Shown: positions 30,104 through 39,131, counted from the first letter of the stretch. The stretch: 64,000 nt of DNA from UPXZ01 sp049840795 (GCA_049840795.1 JASGJK010000048.1:124001-188000), one strand, 5' to 3'. A program made the numbers and translations. Notes: generated by a model not told the origin, from the letters alone.

Positions 30104-30235
30104 CTAACGGAAGGGTCTAACTGCTATTGGCGGATTTGCGGGAGCTTTTCTGTAGGGAGACAGAAATGTGCGAGCGTAAATCTGACAATGTGAATACTTT
30201 TCGACCCCGCCGATGCAGATAGCCTGTGTTAGCCG
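30104..30235. repeat. second imperfect inverted repeat, attC-like
   Basis: On the minus strand the unit starts GGCTAAC and ends GTTAGGC, the latter matching the integron core GTTRRRY. Arms CTGCTATTGGCGG (30121-30133) and CCGCCGATGCAG (30207-30218) pair with a small bulge. An inner TCTGT/ACAGA hairpin caps it. It lies 58 bases upstream of the esterase start, so the esterase is bracketed by two such elements in the same orientation. Confidence 0.5.
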
Positions 30236-30774
30236 TTCGTAGGTCTTGTTTAAATAAATCTGGGATTCTTCTTCTTACTTTTTCTTCAACCTTGCAAACC
30301 ACTAATTTACAATCGAAAAGTGATTCTTATGCTCGAAAATTCAACGGTTTTTTCTTTCAAATCTGAAAATCACGATTTTGCACAAATTAACAAATAATTT
30401 TCTGAATTTCAATGCGTTTTCTTCTCTTTTTTCTTGACAAAACCTTTCTAAATGCAATTTCAGCCTGAAAATGAGCCGGTTTTATACGATTCGATTCTAT
30501 TTCAGTTTGTTTTTGGCTTTGTTCCAGTTTTTTTGTGCAGATAATTTTATCTTTTCGTTAAATGTAGTAAGCGAAATTTAAGTCAGCCGGCTTTCTTTTT
30601 CAGAAAATCTACGAAGAATTGTCTGCGCATTAAAGTCGTTAAAAATCAATCGGATATAATTACAGAAAAGTCGGTTTATCTAGCAAATCGGACAGTCCAT
30701 CACAGATTTTTCTTTTCAAAACTAATTTTGCTTGTGTTTCGTATACTGTCGCCTGTGTTGTAGGCAGGTTTTTA
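30236..30774. other. 539-base region without a recognisable gene
   Basis: AT-rich sequence between the inverted repeat at 30104-30235 and the RloB-like remnant. A short palindrome GCCTGTGTTGTAGGC (30751-30765) stands just after the remnant's stop. On either strand, open frames are short and show no recognised protein. Confidence 0.5.
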
Positions 30775-31107
30775 TTATTCTGTTAATTGGAATTCATCAA
30801 ATATCTTGAACATTTCAGAAATACCTTTTTGCATATTATCAAAGTTAAATTTACCTATTAATGTAGCATTTTTAATTGCTTTTCCTGACAATGGTTTCAA
30901 CCGTTGATAAATGTCTTGTCGAGGGTTTTTAAAATATTTTTCTGTTTTTTGGTAGTCGGACAGATGTTTCTTAAGTTCTTTTTCCAAATCGGTGTATGTT
31001 GCAAAATACTTTGAAGTTTCTTTATTGTGCAACAAAAACCAAAATTCAAGGCAAGGATTATTTATGACAATAATTACATTTTTAGGTGTTTGAATATCAA
31101 TTGTTCG
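30775..31107 (-). pseudogene. RloB-like protein, C-terminal remnant
   Basis: From an in-frame stop at 31108 the frame reads KNVIIVINNPCLEFWFLLHN, then KETSKYFATYTDLEKELKKH, ending FKIFDEFQLTE. NPCLEFWFLLH matches the NPCFExWxLLH-type motif of RloB family proteins, which occur beside restriction and abortive-infection genes. The N-terminal half with the TOPRIM-like core is missing, and the break coincides with an 11-bp perfect inverted repeat. The first internal ATG would give an 86-residue product lacking the motif. Confidence 0.7.
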
Positions 31108-31125
31108 TTATAATGAACAATTGAT
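31096..31125. repeat. 11-bp perfect inverted repeat at the RloB truncation point
   Basis: ATCAATTGTTC (31096-31106) and GAACAATTGAT (31115-31125) flank an 8-base loop. Coding homology to RloB stops inside this element. No poly-U tract adjoins either side closely. Confidence 0.6.
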
Positions 31126-31331
31126 TAATATAGTTTTTCATCGGCAATGATCATAGGTGTTTTGAGATGGATATTGGGTAATAAATTGTCATAGTAAGTC
31201 AGCTTCTTGAAGTAAATCTTACGCCTATCGAAAACTTTTACTCTATTTTGTTTTTTTTGTTGTCTCTTTTTTATAAATTTGTGGATGATAAATTAACAAA
31301 GCAGGAGAAACTAAAAAACAGGAAGCCGAAT

Positions 31332-32657
31332 ATGGGGGTCAAAAAGAATTTTGTGTTGGATACCAATGTGATTTTACACGACTACAAATGTTTACATAAC
31401 TTTGAAGAAAACGATGTGTATATACCTATTGTAGTGCTCGAAGAGTTGGATCATTTTAAAAAAGGAAATGAACAAATAAATTTCAATGCCCGTGAATTTA
31501 CGCGCGAACTTGATTTGGTGGCTGACGACGATTTGTTTGATAAAGGCGCACCGCTCGGTCCCGGAAAAGGTAAACTTTTTATTGTTGCCAATTACGATTA
31601 CCCCGATATTATCACAAAATCTTTTTTGGAAAAAACTATTGACCACCGAATATTGGCTGTTACTTACACTATTTCGCAACGAAAGAAAAAAAGTAAAACT
31701 ATCTTGGTAAGTAAAGATATAAATCTGAGAATGAAAGCACTATCCCTTGGATTGCCGGCGGAGGATTATATTAACGATAAGGTAACGAATGTAAATATCT
31801 TTGAAAAAAATCATGAAACTTACACCAATATCACCACCGATATTATCGATAGGCTTTACAATACGCCGGAAGGCATCCCTGTAGATGAGTTTGATATTAA
31901 AAGTGACATCGAGCCACAGGATTGTTTTATCTTAAAAAGTTCACGATCGAGTGTGCTGGCAAGATATATACCGCAAACCGGAATGATAAAGCGAATAGAA
32001 AAAATGCGAAGTTTCGGTATAGAGCCGCGTAATGCCGAGCAGGCTTTTGCTATGAATGTATTATTAGACGATGAGGTGAAGTTAGTCGCGCTTACCGGAA
32101 AATCAGGTACCGGAAAAACCTTATTGGCGCTGGCTGCGGCACTTCAAAAAATAGAAAGCTACAAACAAATTTTGCTCGCTCGTCCTATCGTAGCATTAGC
32201 CAACAAAGATTTAGGCTTTCTTCCCGGCGATGAGAAACAAAAAATAGGACCTTATATGCAACCTCTCTTTGACAACTTGAATGTGATTAAACATCATTTT
32301 TCGTATCAGGGCAAAGAAGTAAAACAAATAGAAGAAATGCAAAAGAGCCAGCAATTAGTTATTGAGGCATTAGCATACATTCGCGGGCGTAGCTTAAGTG
32401 AAACTTACTTTATTGTGGATGAAGCTCAAAACCTGACTCCACACGAAGTTAAAACTATTATCACAAGAGCAGGAGAGGGGACTAAGATTGTGTTTACAGG
32501 TGATATTCAACAAATAGACTCACCTTATTTAGATATGCACTCCAACGGATTGGTCTATATGATTGACCGTATGCACGGACAAGATATTTTTGCCCATATC
32601 AATTTGGTTAAGGGCGAACGAAGTTATTTGTCTGAACTGGCAAGCAATTTGTTGTAA
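31332..32657 (+). CDS. PhoH family ATPase with N-terminal PIN domain
   Basis: PhoH2-type fusion of 441 residues. The PIN domain (about residues 1-170) begins FVLDTNVILHDYKCL, with acidic metal ligands at LDTN and EELD. The PhoH ATPase domain has NAEQAFAMNVLLDD, Walker A in ALTGKSGTGKTLLALAAAL near residue 253, RPIVALANKDLGFLPGDEKQK, and Walker B YFIVDEAQNLTPHEVKTIITRAG near residue 358, then FTGDIQQID. Such fusions are proposed to unwind and cleave RNA. ATG at 31332 is used; the longer frame starts with TTG in a poly-T stretch. Confidence 0.93.
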   Translation: MGVKKNFVLDTNVILHDYKCLHNFEENDVYIPIVVLEELDHFKKGNEQINFNAREFTRELDLVADDDLFDKGAPLGPGKGKLFIVANYDYPDIITKSFLEKTIDHRILAVTYTISQRKKKSKTILVSKDINLRMKALSLGLPAEDYINDKVTNVNIFEKNHETYTNITTDIIDRLYNTPEGIPVDEFDIKSDIEPQDCFILKSSRSSVLARYIPQTGMIKRIEKMRSFGIEPRNAEQAFAMNVLLDDEVKLVALTGKSGTGKTLLALAAALQKIESYKQILLARPIVALANKDLGFLPGDEKQKIGPYMQPLFDNLNVIKHHFSYQGKEVKQIEEMQKSQQLVIEALAYIRGRSLSETYFIVDEAQNLTPHEVKTIITRAGEGTKIVFTGDIQQIDSPYLDMHSNGLVYMIDRMHGQDIFAHINLVKGERSYLSELASNLL

Positions 32658-32665
32658 AAAAAGAC

Positions 32666-32673
32666 TACCTTTG
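32666..32673 (+). promoter_or_regulatory. promoter -7 element for the secreted nuclease-like gene
   Basis: TACCTTTG matches TAnnTTTG, 48 bases before the ATG at 32721, with a TTTG at 32648-32651 upstream. Confidence 0.45.
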
Positions 32674-32720
32674 CAGTCTGTTTTTCAGTAAAATACAAAA
32701 TAAATATTTATATCTGTTTA

Positions 32721-33932
32721 ATGGGAAAAATAAAATTGATGAATCTAAGTATTCCCAAAAGTATAGCTCTGTTCGTTTTTACCTTCGTAGCAGGTACACA
32801 ACCAATATCCGCTCAAACCGGAAGCTACCCTGATGAAGATGGATATACATTATCTACTCAGGCTACCATTGATTTTAAAGTGACTACGCTCAATACCGAG
32901 TGGCTCAGTTGCGCTACCTATGGTCCCGATAATGACAATCTACAAATAAATAATATCGTAACATTAATTAATACGGTGAATCCGGATGTGATTGCACTAC
33001 AAGAAGTGGGTACAAGCACAAGCTATACAACCATTGATACACTTGTGAAAAAATTAGGCTCATCGACTTGGGCTGGTAAAATTATAACTTGGAGTGCCGA
33101 TAATTGCAGCCAAAATCAAGGGGTAATTTTCAAAAAATCAAAAGTGCAATTAGTGAATTCATCGTTGATAAAGGATGGAGGTACTTCCACAAACTGGTCA
33201 AGTGGGCGCTATCCTGCGCTGTATAATCTTTCATTTGTGGTTGGAGCAGGTTCTGTATCAATATCTTTAATTAACATACATTCAAAGGCTTACAATGATG
33301 AAACCAGCTATAATAAAAGGAAGGGAGCTTCTGAAGGTTTGAAAGCTTTATTGGATGGAAGTTCGTATAACTCGAGAAATATTATTTTGTTGGGCGATTT
33401 TAATGATTACTTGGTTGGAACTCAGTGTACTACTAAGACTGATTCGCCTTACAAGAACTTTACGGACGATACGTCTAATTATTTAGGATTAACAAAGGGG
33501 CTAGTTGATCCTTATTATAGCAGCCCGGTGATTGATAACATAGTTATTTCCAATGAACTATTTTCGGCTTATGTTGCCGGTAGTGTAATGCGCGAAACTG
33601 CGGCAACCCAAAAAATAACGAATTATACCAGCACTACTACCGATCACACTCCTATCAGCGCTACATTTAGATTTACGGTACCCACCGGTCTGCAAAGTTT
33701 GTTTCAGGAGGCGAATATATCACTATATCCAAATCCGGCAAGTGATTGTGTTTTTATCAGGAGCGATGTAGGGGTGCAACGAGTTGCTATATATGACTTG
33801 ACCGGAAGCTTGGTCTTGACATTGAATAGTGTGACACAAGGAGTGGATATATCACAATTACCACGTGGTATTTATATCGTGCAATTGAATACTGAGAAAG
33901 GAATTTATCTGCAAAAGATAATGAAAAAATGA
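32721..33932 (+). CDS. secreted endonuclease/exonuclease/phosphatase family protein with T9SS domain
   Basis: Exported protein of 403 residues: signal peptide (ending PISAQ, about residue 31), an EEP (DNase I-like) domain and a T9SS type A sorting domain (about 325-403). EEP motifs are TLNTEWLS, the metal-binding Glu in VIALQEVGT, LINIHSKA, LLGDFNDY with the catalytic Asp/Asn, and the terminal DHTPIS histidine pair. The sorting domain has ISLYPNPASDCVFI and ends IYLQKIMKK. It could be an extracellular nuclease or a phosphodiesterase; the sequence does not decide. Another start at Met7 is possible. Transcription ends at a strong bidirectional hairpin. Confidence 0.88.
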   Translation: MGKIKLMNLSIPKSIALFVFTFVAGTQPISAQTGSYPDEDGYTLSTQATIDFKVTTLNTEWLSCATYGPDNDNLQINNIVTLINTVNPDVIALQEVGTSTSYTTIDTLVKKLGSSTWAGKIITWSADNCSQNQGVIFKKSKVQLVNSSLIKDGGTSTNWSSGRYPALYNLSFVVGAGSVSISLINIHSKAYNDETSYNKRKGASEGLKALLDGSSYNSRNIILLGDFNDYLVGTQCTTKTDSPYKNFTDDTSNYLGLTKGLVDPYYSSPVIDNIVISNELFSAYVAGSVMRETAATQKITNYTSTTTDHTPISATFRFTVPTGLQSLFQEANISLYPNPASDCVFIRSDVGVQRVAIYDLTGSLVLTLNSVTQGVDISQLPRGIYIVQLNTEKGIYLQKIMKK

Positions 33933-33953
33933 TAAGAAATGTTTTGTAATTGT

Positions 33954-33988
33954 GAAAAAGCCCGATGCGTTACGTGTCGGGCTTTTTC
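33954..33988. terminator. bidirectional terminator
   Basis: GAAAAAGCCCGA pairs with TCGGGCTTTTTC, giving U-runs on both strands between two convergent genes. Confidence 0.9.
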
Positions 33989-34014
33989 TATCTATTTTAG
34001 ATAAAATTTTTAAT

Positions 34015-34467
34015 TTATTGTTTTCTCAAAACATAATCGTTGGCTAATTCGCCTGTTGTCGTTTGTCCTTCTGAATTAAGTACCGTTAAGGTACCTTTAT
34101 CCACTAAGTATTCTTGCGTGCCATCTTCTAATTGTATTGTGATTTTGCTATGATCTGCATTCCAGGTAAATACACCTTTATCAACAATGGGTTGCCCTTT
34201 TCCTATGTAATCCATCTTCAAAAAGTAAGTGGTGTCTTCATTCAAACTTAACAATGTCTCAATTCCTTCGCAATCGGCACAAGGCAATATCCCTTTGTAA
34301 TCGCCAACCCAGCCGGGTTTTGATGTTTCGGGGGTAGTGTGACTTTGCTCCGTTGATGCGCCTATTGAATCTGCATCTGACGAATTTTCATTGGCGTTTT
34401 TTGCATTTTTAACGCATGCGGTAAATGTGAAAAGAAGAATAAGTGAATAGATGATGTTTTTTTTCAT
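34015..34467 (-). CDS. NlpE-like copper homeostasis/adhesion lipoprotein
   Basis: Lipoprotein of 150 residues. The lipobox FTAC puts the lipidated Cys at residue 18, followed by an acidic Asn/Ser-rich linker and an NlpE N-terminal domain from about residue 52. YKGILPCADCEGIETLLSLN contains the CxxC motif of NlpE. In enterobacteria NlpE links surface or copper stress to the Cpx system; that pathway is not known here, so only the fold is assigned. It lies 14 bases downstream of dipeptidyl peptidase III and is probably cotranscribed. Confidence 0.85.
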   Translation of the reverse strand: MKKNIIYSLILLFTFTACVKNAKNANENSSDADSIGASTEQSHTTPETSKPGWVGDYKGILPCADCEGIETLLSLNEDTTYFLKMDYIGKGQPIVDKGVFTWNADHSKITIQLEDGTQEYLVDKGTLTVLNSEGQTTTGELANDYVLRKQ

Positions 34468-34481
34468 ACAATTGTTTTTGC

Positions 34482-36538
34482 TTAGTTGAAATTGGGTAAA
34501 CTGGAGTATTGTTTAGAATACCTCAAGTGTTGTGTTACATAATCTTCATCATAAGAGATCTGTACATCGGTAATTTTACCGTTTTTATCGGTTACAGCCG
34601 TGTAAACAGGATTAACAAATCCACGATAAGGAGCTAAATTTAGTTTTTTGTAGCGTTCTAACACTTCTTTGTGTAATGCTGGATTGACTTTTACACCGTA
34701 TTTTTCAACTAAATCACGTCCGGAGGCAAAATCACCGGTAGATTTAATACGCTGTATTTCAGCTAGCAACTGTCCAAGAAGTGTGTGCATTTTAGAATAG
34801 TCGTTTATAACAACGAATGTTTTTCCGTCTCGTTTTTTGAATTCCACCACATTTTCGGCTTTTCCGTGTTCATATACCCAGTAGGCTATTAACGCACGGT
34901 TGCGCATATGTGCTTCTTCAATATTTTTGCCGGGCTGAATGCGAGTGAGTTGTGTCATCAACCCATTCATCATATACTTGTAATATTCGGCTTTGTAAGC
35001 ATCGGCATTAGGTAATAAACCCAATTCAACTAACTTTTTATCACCCAGATAATATAAACCGAATAAGTCGGCACGCGCCTCTTCAATGGTTGAACCATAA
35101 GCTTTGAGAGCATCCGGATCAATACCCGGAAGAAGCTTGCCGGAGCCGTGACCAAGGCACTCGTGTAAGTCGGTATGTAGATTGTCTGTTAATTCACCGT
35201 ATTGTTTTGACAGTTCAACCTCCGCCGGTGACCACATAAATTCTTCGGCAAAACCGTTTCCAAGCGATGCTTGATTGTATGCTTCGGTAATATTTTCGAT
35301 GGTTACCGATTTTGAACCATAATGGGCGCGAATCCAATTGGAATTTGGCAGATTAATACCGATGGGTGTGGACGGATAACAATCTCCAGCAAGGATAGCA
35401 GCTGTGATTACTTTTGCCGAAACTCCTTTTACTTTTTCTTTTTTGAATTTTTTGTCGGTTGGCGAACTGTTTTCAAACCATTGCGCGTTTTGGCTAATGA
35501 CTTCGGTACGTTTTGTGGCTTCTACGTTTTTGAAGTTTGCAATGCTTTCCCAGCTTGCTTTCATTCCAAGCGGATCACCATAACTTTCAGTAAATCCGTT
35601 TACAAAGTCAATTTGTGAGTTTAGGTCTTTGACCCATTCAATACAGTATTTATCAAACGTTTTTAAATCTCCACTTTTGTAATACGCCACTAAGGTGTTT
35701 ATAACTGTTTTTTGCTGGTTATTTTCAGCCACAGAAGCCGCTTTTTCGAGCCAACCCGCAATTTTTCTCAGAGCAGCGTCATACATGCCGCCTACTTTAT
35801 AGGTTTTTTCAACCAGTTTCCCGTTCTCTCTCACCAATTTACTGTTTAGCCCGTACGAAATAGGAGTGCTGTCTTTCGGATTTTTCATTTTACCATAGAA
35901 CTCTTCCACTTCTTTTTGGGTAACTCCTTCGTAATAATTGGCGGCAGAAGTAGTTATTAAATCCACGCCGTCTTCTTGGTTTACTTTTTTGGGAAATACT
36001 GTAGGGTTAAACATTATCGGGGTAAGTTGCTTGATTAAATCGTCTGCTGACTCACCACTTTGAAGCGGTAGCTTCGAACTATCGATACTTTTTACCACCT
36101 CAGCAAAGAACGTTTTATCAAATTCGGGAAGAAACTTATCTTCCGAATAGTGATGATGAATTCCGTTTGCCATCCAAACACGTTTGAGATAGATGGTAAG
36201 ATTTTTGAAATTCTCGGTGTTACGGTCACCTTTGTAATTTTCATACACGGCTTCCAATGTACGGCGAATGGTGAGATTGTATTTGTTATTTTGATCATAA
36301 ATAATGTCACGTCCTTCCAACGCTGCTTGTGTTAGATAGTAGAGCAATTCTTTTTGCTTTAGTGATAGTTTTTCAAAGTCGGGAACGCGATACCGAAGAA
36401 TCTCAATATCGGCGAATTTGTCACGGTGTATTTAAAACTATCAATATCGGGTGTCTTTTGAACTTGCTCCACCTGATTTTTACCGCCCCCGCAGGCTATT
36501 AAAATAGTTGTCATAAAAAATAATACTGTTTTTTTCAT
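34482..36538 (-). CDS. dipeptidyl peptidase III family metallopeptidase (M49), lipoprotein (frameshift)
   Basis: Zinc exopeptidase that releases dipeptides from peptide N termini. Zinc ligands are in the M49 motif HECLGHGSGKLLPG, with the third in TIEEARADLFGLYYLG. The N terminus found on reading upstream begins MKKTVLFFMTTILIACGGGK, a lipobox with Cys16, so the enzyme is probably anchored facing the periplasm or surface. A single-base loss near 36421-36427 separates this N terminus from DKFADIEILRYRVPDFEKLS and the main frame, which is then open to 34482. Restored length is about 685 residues, normal for bacterial DPP III. Confidence 0.92.
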
Positions 36539-36712
36539 CTGTTTATATATTTTTTAGTTGTCAGATGGAACTCGCACATAAACATTTTCTTGTGTGTAAA
36601 AGTCTATTTGCTGTGCTCGTTTCATATTCTCTGTAGCTGTTTTTTTAAGTTCTAAAGATGTGTTGAAAATATTATATTTACCCTTAAATGCTTTTTTGTG
36701 ATAATGATGCAA

Positions 36713-36720
36713 CAAAGATA
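36713..36720 (-). promoter_or_regulatory. promoter -7 element for DPP III-nlpE
   Basis: Minus strand TATCTTTG matches TAnnTTTG, 175 bases upstream of the DPP III ATG. Confidence 0.4.
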
Positions 36721-36809
36721 CAAAATAGTTTATTTTCTATTTTTTATAACGAACATTTTTTATTTTTATTTGTAATAGATAAAAACTTGTTGAAATCGGT
36801 TAATCTTAT

Positions 36810-36817
36810 TACTTTTG
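36810..36817 (+). promoter_or_regulatory. promoter -7 element for the zinc-ribbon membrane gene
   Basis: TACTTTTG followed by TGG matches TAnnTTTG, 26 bases upstream of the ATG at 36843. A TTGTTG at 36787-36792 is suitably placed as -33. Confidence 0.55.
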
Positions 36818-36842
36818 TGGTAAAACAATAAAACATAAAAAT

Positions 36843-37463
36843 ATGCTCGAAAATATTGATGAAGAATTGGTTCGCTGTCGTCCGTGCGGATATGTAATGA
36901 AAAAAAGTGAACTGGATAAAATAGGTGTATGCCCTGCTTGTGGTTTACCACACAACGTATTTGAACCATATCGCGAAAAGGTTTCACCTAAAAGATTGTT
37001 TTTGTTGAGTTTGGATATTCATCCCATAGCTATACATCTTTCCCAAACTTTTGTAGCTTTGATACCTTCTCTGATGATATTTCATTTAATGTTTCCTCGT
37101 TTCTTTCCGGAGGTATTAATGAATGTGGTCACGTTTTCTATTTTTGTGTTTCCGCTGACGCTGATAGTTTCTTTTGTTTCGGGCATTGTTGACGGTTTAA
37201 CGCGCTTCAAAACCCTTGAAACCCCACTCTTAAAAGGAAAAATATATTATGGAATAGCCATCTTCATTATTTCTATATTGATGCTGGTGGCTTACATTCT
37301 TTTACCTGAGAAATATGATGTTGTGGATATTATTTTGGGAATTGCCGCTTTTTATTGCGCTTTCAAATTGGGTATAATGGGCAAAAAACTGATAGATGTG
37401 ATTTTGCCGGGCACATATCAGCGCAGAAAGAAAAAAATAAACCCTAAAAAGGTGACGGAATAG
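36843..37463 (+). CDS. membrane protein with N-terminal rubredoxin/zinc-ribbon domain
   Basis: Protein of 206 residues. The first 45 residues form a rubrerythrin-type ribbon with two Cys pairs, RCRPCGYVM and GVCPACGLPH, able to hold iron or zinc. The rest has four hydrophobic helices beginning LDIHPIAIHLSQTFVALIPS, a layout like DUF2231 membrane proteins. This suggests a redox or metal-linked inner-membrane protein. Function not known. It ends with a basic tail RRKKKINPKK. Confidence 0.75.
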   Translation: MLENIDEELVRCRPCGYVMKKSELDKIGVCPACGLPHNVFEPYREKVSPKRLFLLSLDIHPIAIHLSQTFVALIPSLMIFHLMFPRFFPEVLMNVVTFSIFVFPLTLIVSFVSGIVDGLTRFKTLETPLLKGKIYYGIAIFIISILMLVAYILLPEKYDVVDIILGIAAFYCAFKLGIMGKKLIDVILPGTYQRRKKKINPKKVTE

Positions 37464-37560
37464 GAGTGATGACGTGTGCAATTTGTTTTTGTCGGATGAT
37501 ATTTAAGTCTCGGTTGTAAAAATTTAAAAAATAAAATTGATAATTTTTTGTTCATTATTT

Positions 37561-37568
37561 TATGTTTG
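37561..37568 (+). promoter_or_regulatory. promoter -7 element for the broken beta-barrel gene
   Basis: TATGTTTG matches TAnnTTTG, 15 bases before the ATG at 37584, with TTTTTTG about 20 bases farther upstream. Confidence 0.45.
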
Positions 37569-37583
37569 CAAAATATTGTGAAT

Positions 37584-38096
37584 ATGAAAAAACTTTTGAT
37601 TTCTGTAATTGTTACTACATTTTCTTTTGTGGCAAATGCTCAATAAAATGTAATTAAAACAAATCCATTCAGTTTAGCTTTTGGAAATTTTAATGCAACC
37701 TATGAACAAGTACTTAATTCAAGCTCATAGGTATTGATCAAAGGAAGCTATGCTTATCAATTATTGGGGTTAGATATATCATTAGGTGGGGTAGGAGCCG
37801 GTTATCGTTATTATTTTACGTATGCTAAAAAACAAGTACCATCAGGTTTTTATGTAACTCCTGAGGCTTTTTTTTCTTTTGCTAATGTAAAAGATGATGC
37901 TGATGAAAATTACACGGCAACCTTTTTTGGTATAGGAGCTGAGATTGGATATCAATGGGTATGGGCAAGTGGCTTTACGTTAGATCTTGGTATTGGCCCT
38001 ATGTACACAATAATCAGTGGAAATGAAAATTCAGGAATACAAAAAACGACTGGTATTGCGCCAGCGGCAACTATCGCCATTGGTTTTGCTTTTTGA
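37584..38096 (+). pseudogene. outer-membrane beta-barrel protein with two in-frame stop codons
   Basis: Frame starts MKKLLISVIVTTFSFVANAQ, a complete signal peptide, and immediately meets TAA. It continues NVIKTNPFSLAFGNFNATYE, meets TAG after VLNSSS, and then reads unbroken to IAPAATIAIGFAF. Alternating hydrophobic strands and a terminal aromatic residue fit a small (about 170 residue) outer-membrane barrel. Both stops are single substitutions without frame loss, unlike the indels elsewhere in this window, so true inactivation is likely. The IS1595 element inserted just after its stop separates it from a terminator at 39132. Confidence 0.8.
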
Positions 38097-38105
38097 GAAC
38101 TATAT

Positions 38106-38113
38106 TATTTAAT
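38106..38113. repeat. left copy of candidate target-site duplication
   Basis: TATTTAAT occurs here and at 39118-39125, directly outside the IS1595 inverted repeats. Eight bases is the usual duplication for this family. The surroundings are AT-rich, so a chance match is not excluded. Confidence 0.55.
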
Positions 38114-38129
38114 ATGATTATCCGCTGTG

Positions 38130-39056
38130 TTACCTAAATTGATTTTTGTATGTAACCGATGCTATCATAAGCCTGTCAAATAAATTTTCACCAAAGTATC
38201 TTCTATTGAATTTGTAACAGAATTCGTTCAGATAATTTTGAAGATATTCAGGTTTAATATCGTGATAAATATCCAGTAACATTCGTTTAGCGTTACTGAT
38301 TGCTATATGAACCCAAGGGAATACCTTTCCAATTTCTTCTTTTGGTATTACTTGTGGTCGGTGCTCTTTGACAATATCTTTTATTTTGACGTAAGAAGTT
38401 GAATCGTCAGAATCAATGGTTGATTCTTTAGTTACATTGTTTTCAACCAATGAGGTTATTGTAGCTGATTTTAAGTCATTTATAACAATCATTTTGATAT
38501 GTCCCACTTGTCTTGGCTTACCTGTTTTGGTCGTTTGTCCTTCAACGGGTTGACTTTCTGCCATTACAAGGACTTTGCTTTTTTTCTGACTTCCACGACC
38601 TCTTTTCAATGGCTTTTTCTTTTCATCGTCAGGAGTTTCTGTTGAAAAGAAACCTTCATCTAATTCAATGACACCTGATAATGAATATATTTCATCCCGC
38701 TTGCCCATAATCTCACGTAGCTTATGAAGCAAAGTCCAAATTGGTTCATAGCGTTTATGACCCAACTGTCGTTGGAGTTCAGCCGCTGAAAAGCTTTTCT
38801 TTGTGCTTGTCAGCAAGTGAATGGCTATAAACCAATAACGAAATGGCAATTGTGAACCATGCATTACTGTATTGGCACGTAAACTTTGACGTTTACCGCA
38901 TTTTTTACATTCATAGCATTCTTTATCTTTCTTCCAATAATGATTTGTTCCGCCACAATGAGGACAAACAACGCCTTGTTGGTCGCGATACTCTTTAAAT
39001 TTTACTCTACAACTTGTTTCGTCTGGATATTGTGCAACAAAATTTAGTAAATTCAT
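38130..39056 (-). CDS. IS1595/ISXO2-like transposase
   Basis: Transposase of 308 residues with an N-terminal zinc-binding domain (VVCPHCGGTNHYWKK, CYECKKCGKRQSLRANTVM) and the DDE-type catalytic domain of ISXO2 elements. Catalytic positions are VIELDEGFF, IDSDDSTSYVKIKD and the C-terminal VHIAISNAKRMLLDIYHDIK segment, where ISXO2-like enzymes carry Asn and later acidic residues. The C-terminal FCYKFNRRYFGENLFDRL is a family signature. The frame is complete. Confidence 0.93.
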   Translation of the reverse strand: MNLLNFVAQYPDETSCRVKFKEYRDQQGVVCPHCGGTNHYWKKDKECYECKKCGKRQSLRANTVMHGSQLPFRYWFIAIHLLTSTKKSFSAAELQRQLGHKRYEPIWTLLHKLREIMGKRDEIYSLSGVIELDEGFFSTETPDDEKKKPLKRGRGSQKKSKVLVMAESQPVEGQTTKTGKPRQVGHIKMIVINDLKSATITSLVENNVTKESTIDSDDSTSYVKIKDIVKEHRPQVIPKEEIGKVFPWVHIAISNAKRMLLDIYHDIKPEYLQNYLNEFCYKFNRRYFGENLFDRLMIASVTYKNQFR

Positions 39057-39077
39057 GTCTTTTATGATTAGTTCTTA

Positions 39078-39085
39078 CAAAGATA
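39078..39085 (-). promoter_or_regulatory. transposase promoter -7 element within the inverted repeat
   Basis: Minus strand TATCTTTG, 22 bases upstream of the transposase ATG and inside the right inverted repeat. Confidence 0.45.
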
Positions 39086-39131
39086 ATCATTTTAGGCGAA
39101 ATACCGGATAATCATTTTATTTAATAATGAG

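Larger units (their letters stand above)
36539..36842. other. 304-base divergent intergenic region
   Basis: Lies between the divergent DPP III and zinc-ribbon genes and holds one promoter candidate for each (36713-36720 minus, 36810-36817 plus). The DPP III leader would be about 170 bases. A frame of about 50 codons ends near 36560 on the minus strand without a convincing start, and I do not call it. Confidence 0.5.
38114..39117 (-). mobile_element. IS1595 family insertion sequence, ISXO2-like
   Basis: About 1.0-kb element with one transposase gene. The two ends are imperfect inverted repeats over about 40 bases: both read ATGATTATCCG, then share CCTAAA and TGATT at matched positions. An 8-bp direct repeat TATTTAAT flanks it. 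The copy looks intact and recently mobile. It sits between the broken beta-barrel gene and a plus-strand terminator. Confidence 0.85.

Noticed and set aside
30117..30302. 61-codon minus-strand ORF across the second inverted repeat
   Set aside because: It runs through the structured repeat, is rich in Arg/Ser without domain pattern, and its frame is explained by the repeat itself.
36545..36715. About 50 codons open upstream of DPP III on the minus strand, ending YVRVPSDN
   Set aside because: The only ATG would leave 24 codons, the frame begins inside the promoter candidate, and no family is recognised.
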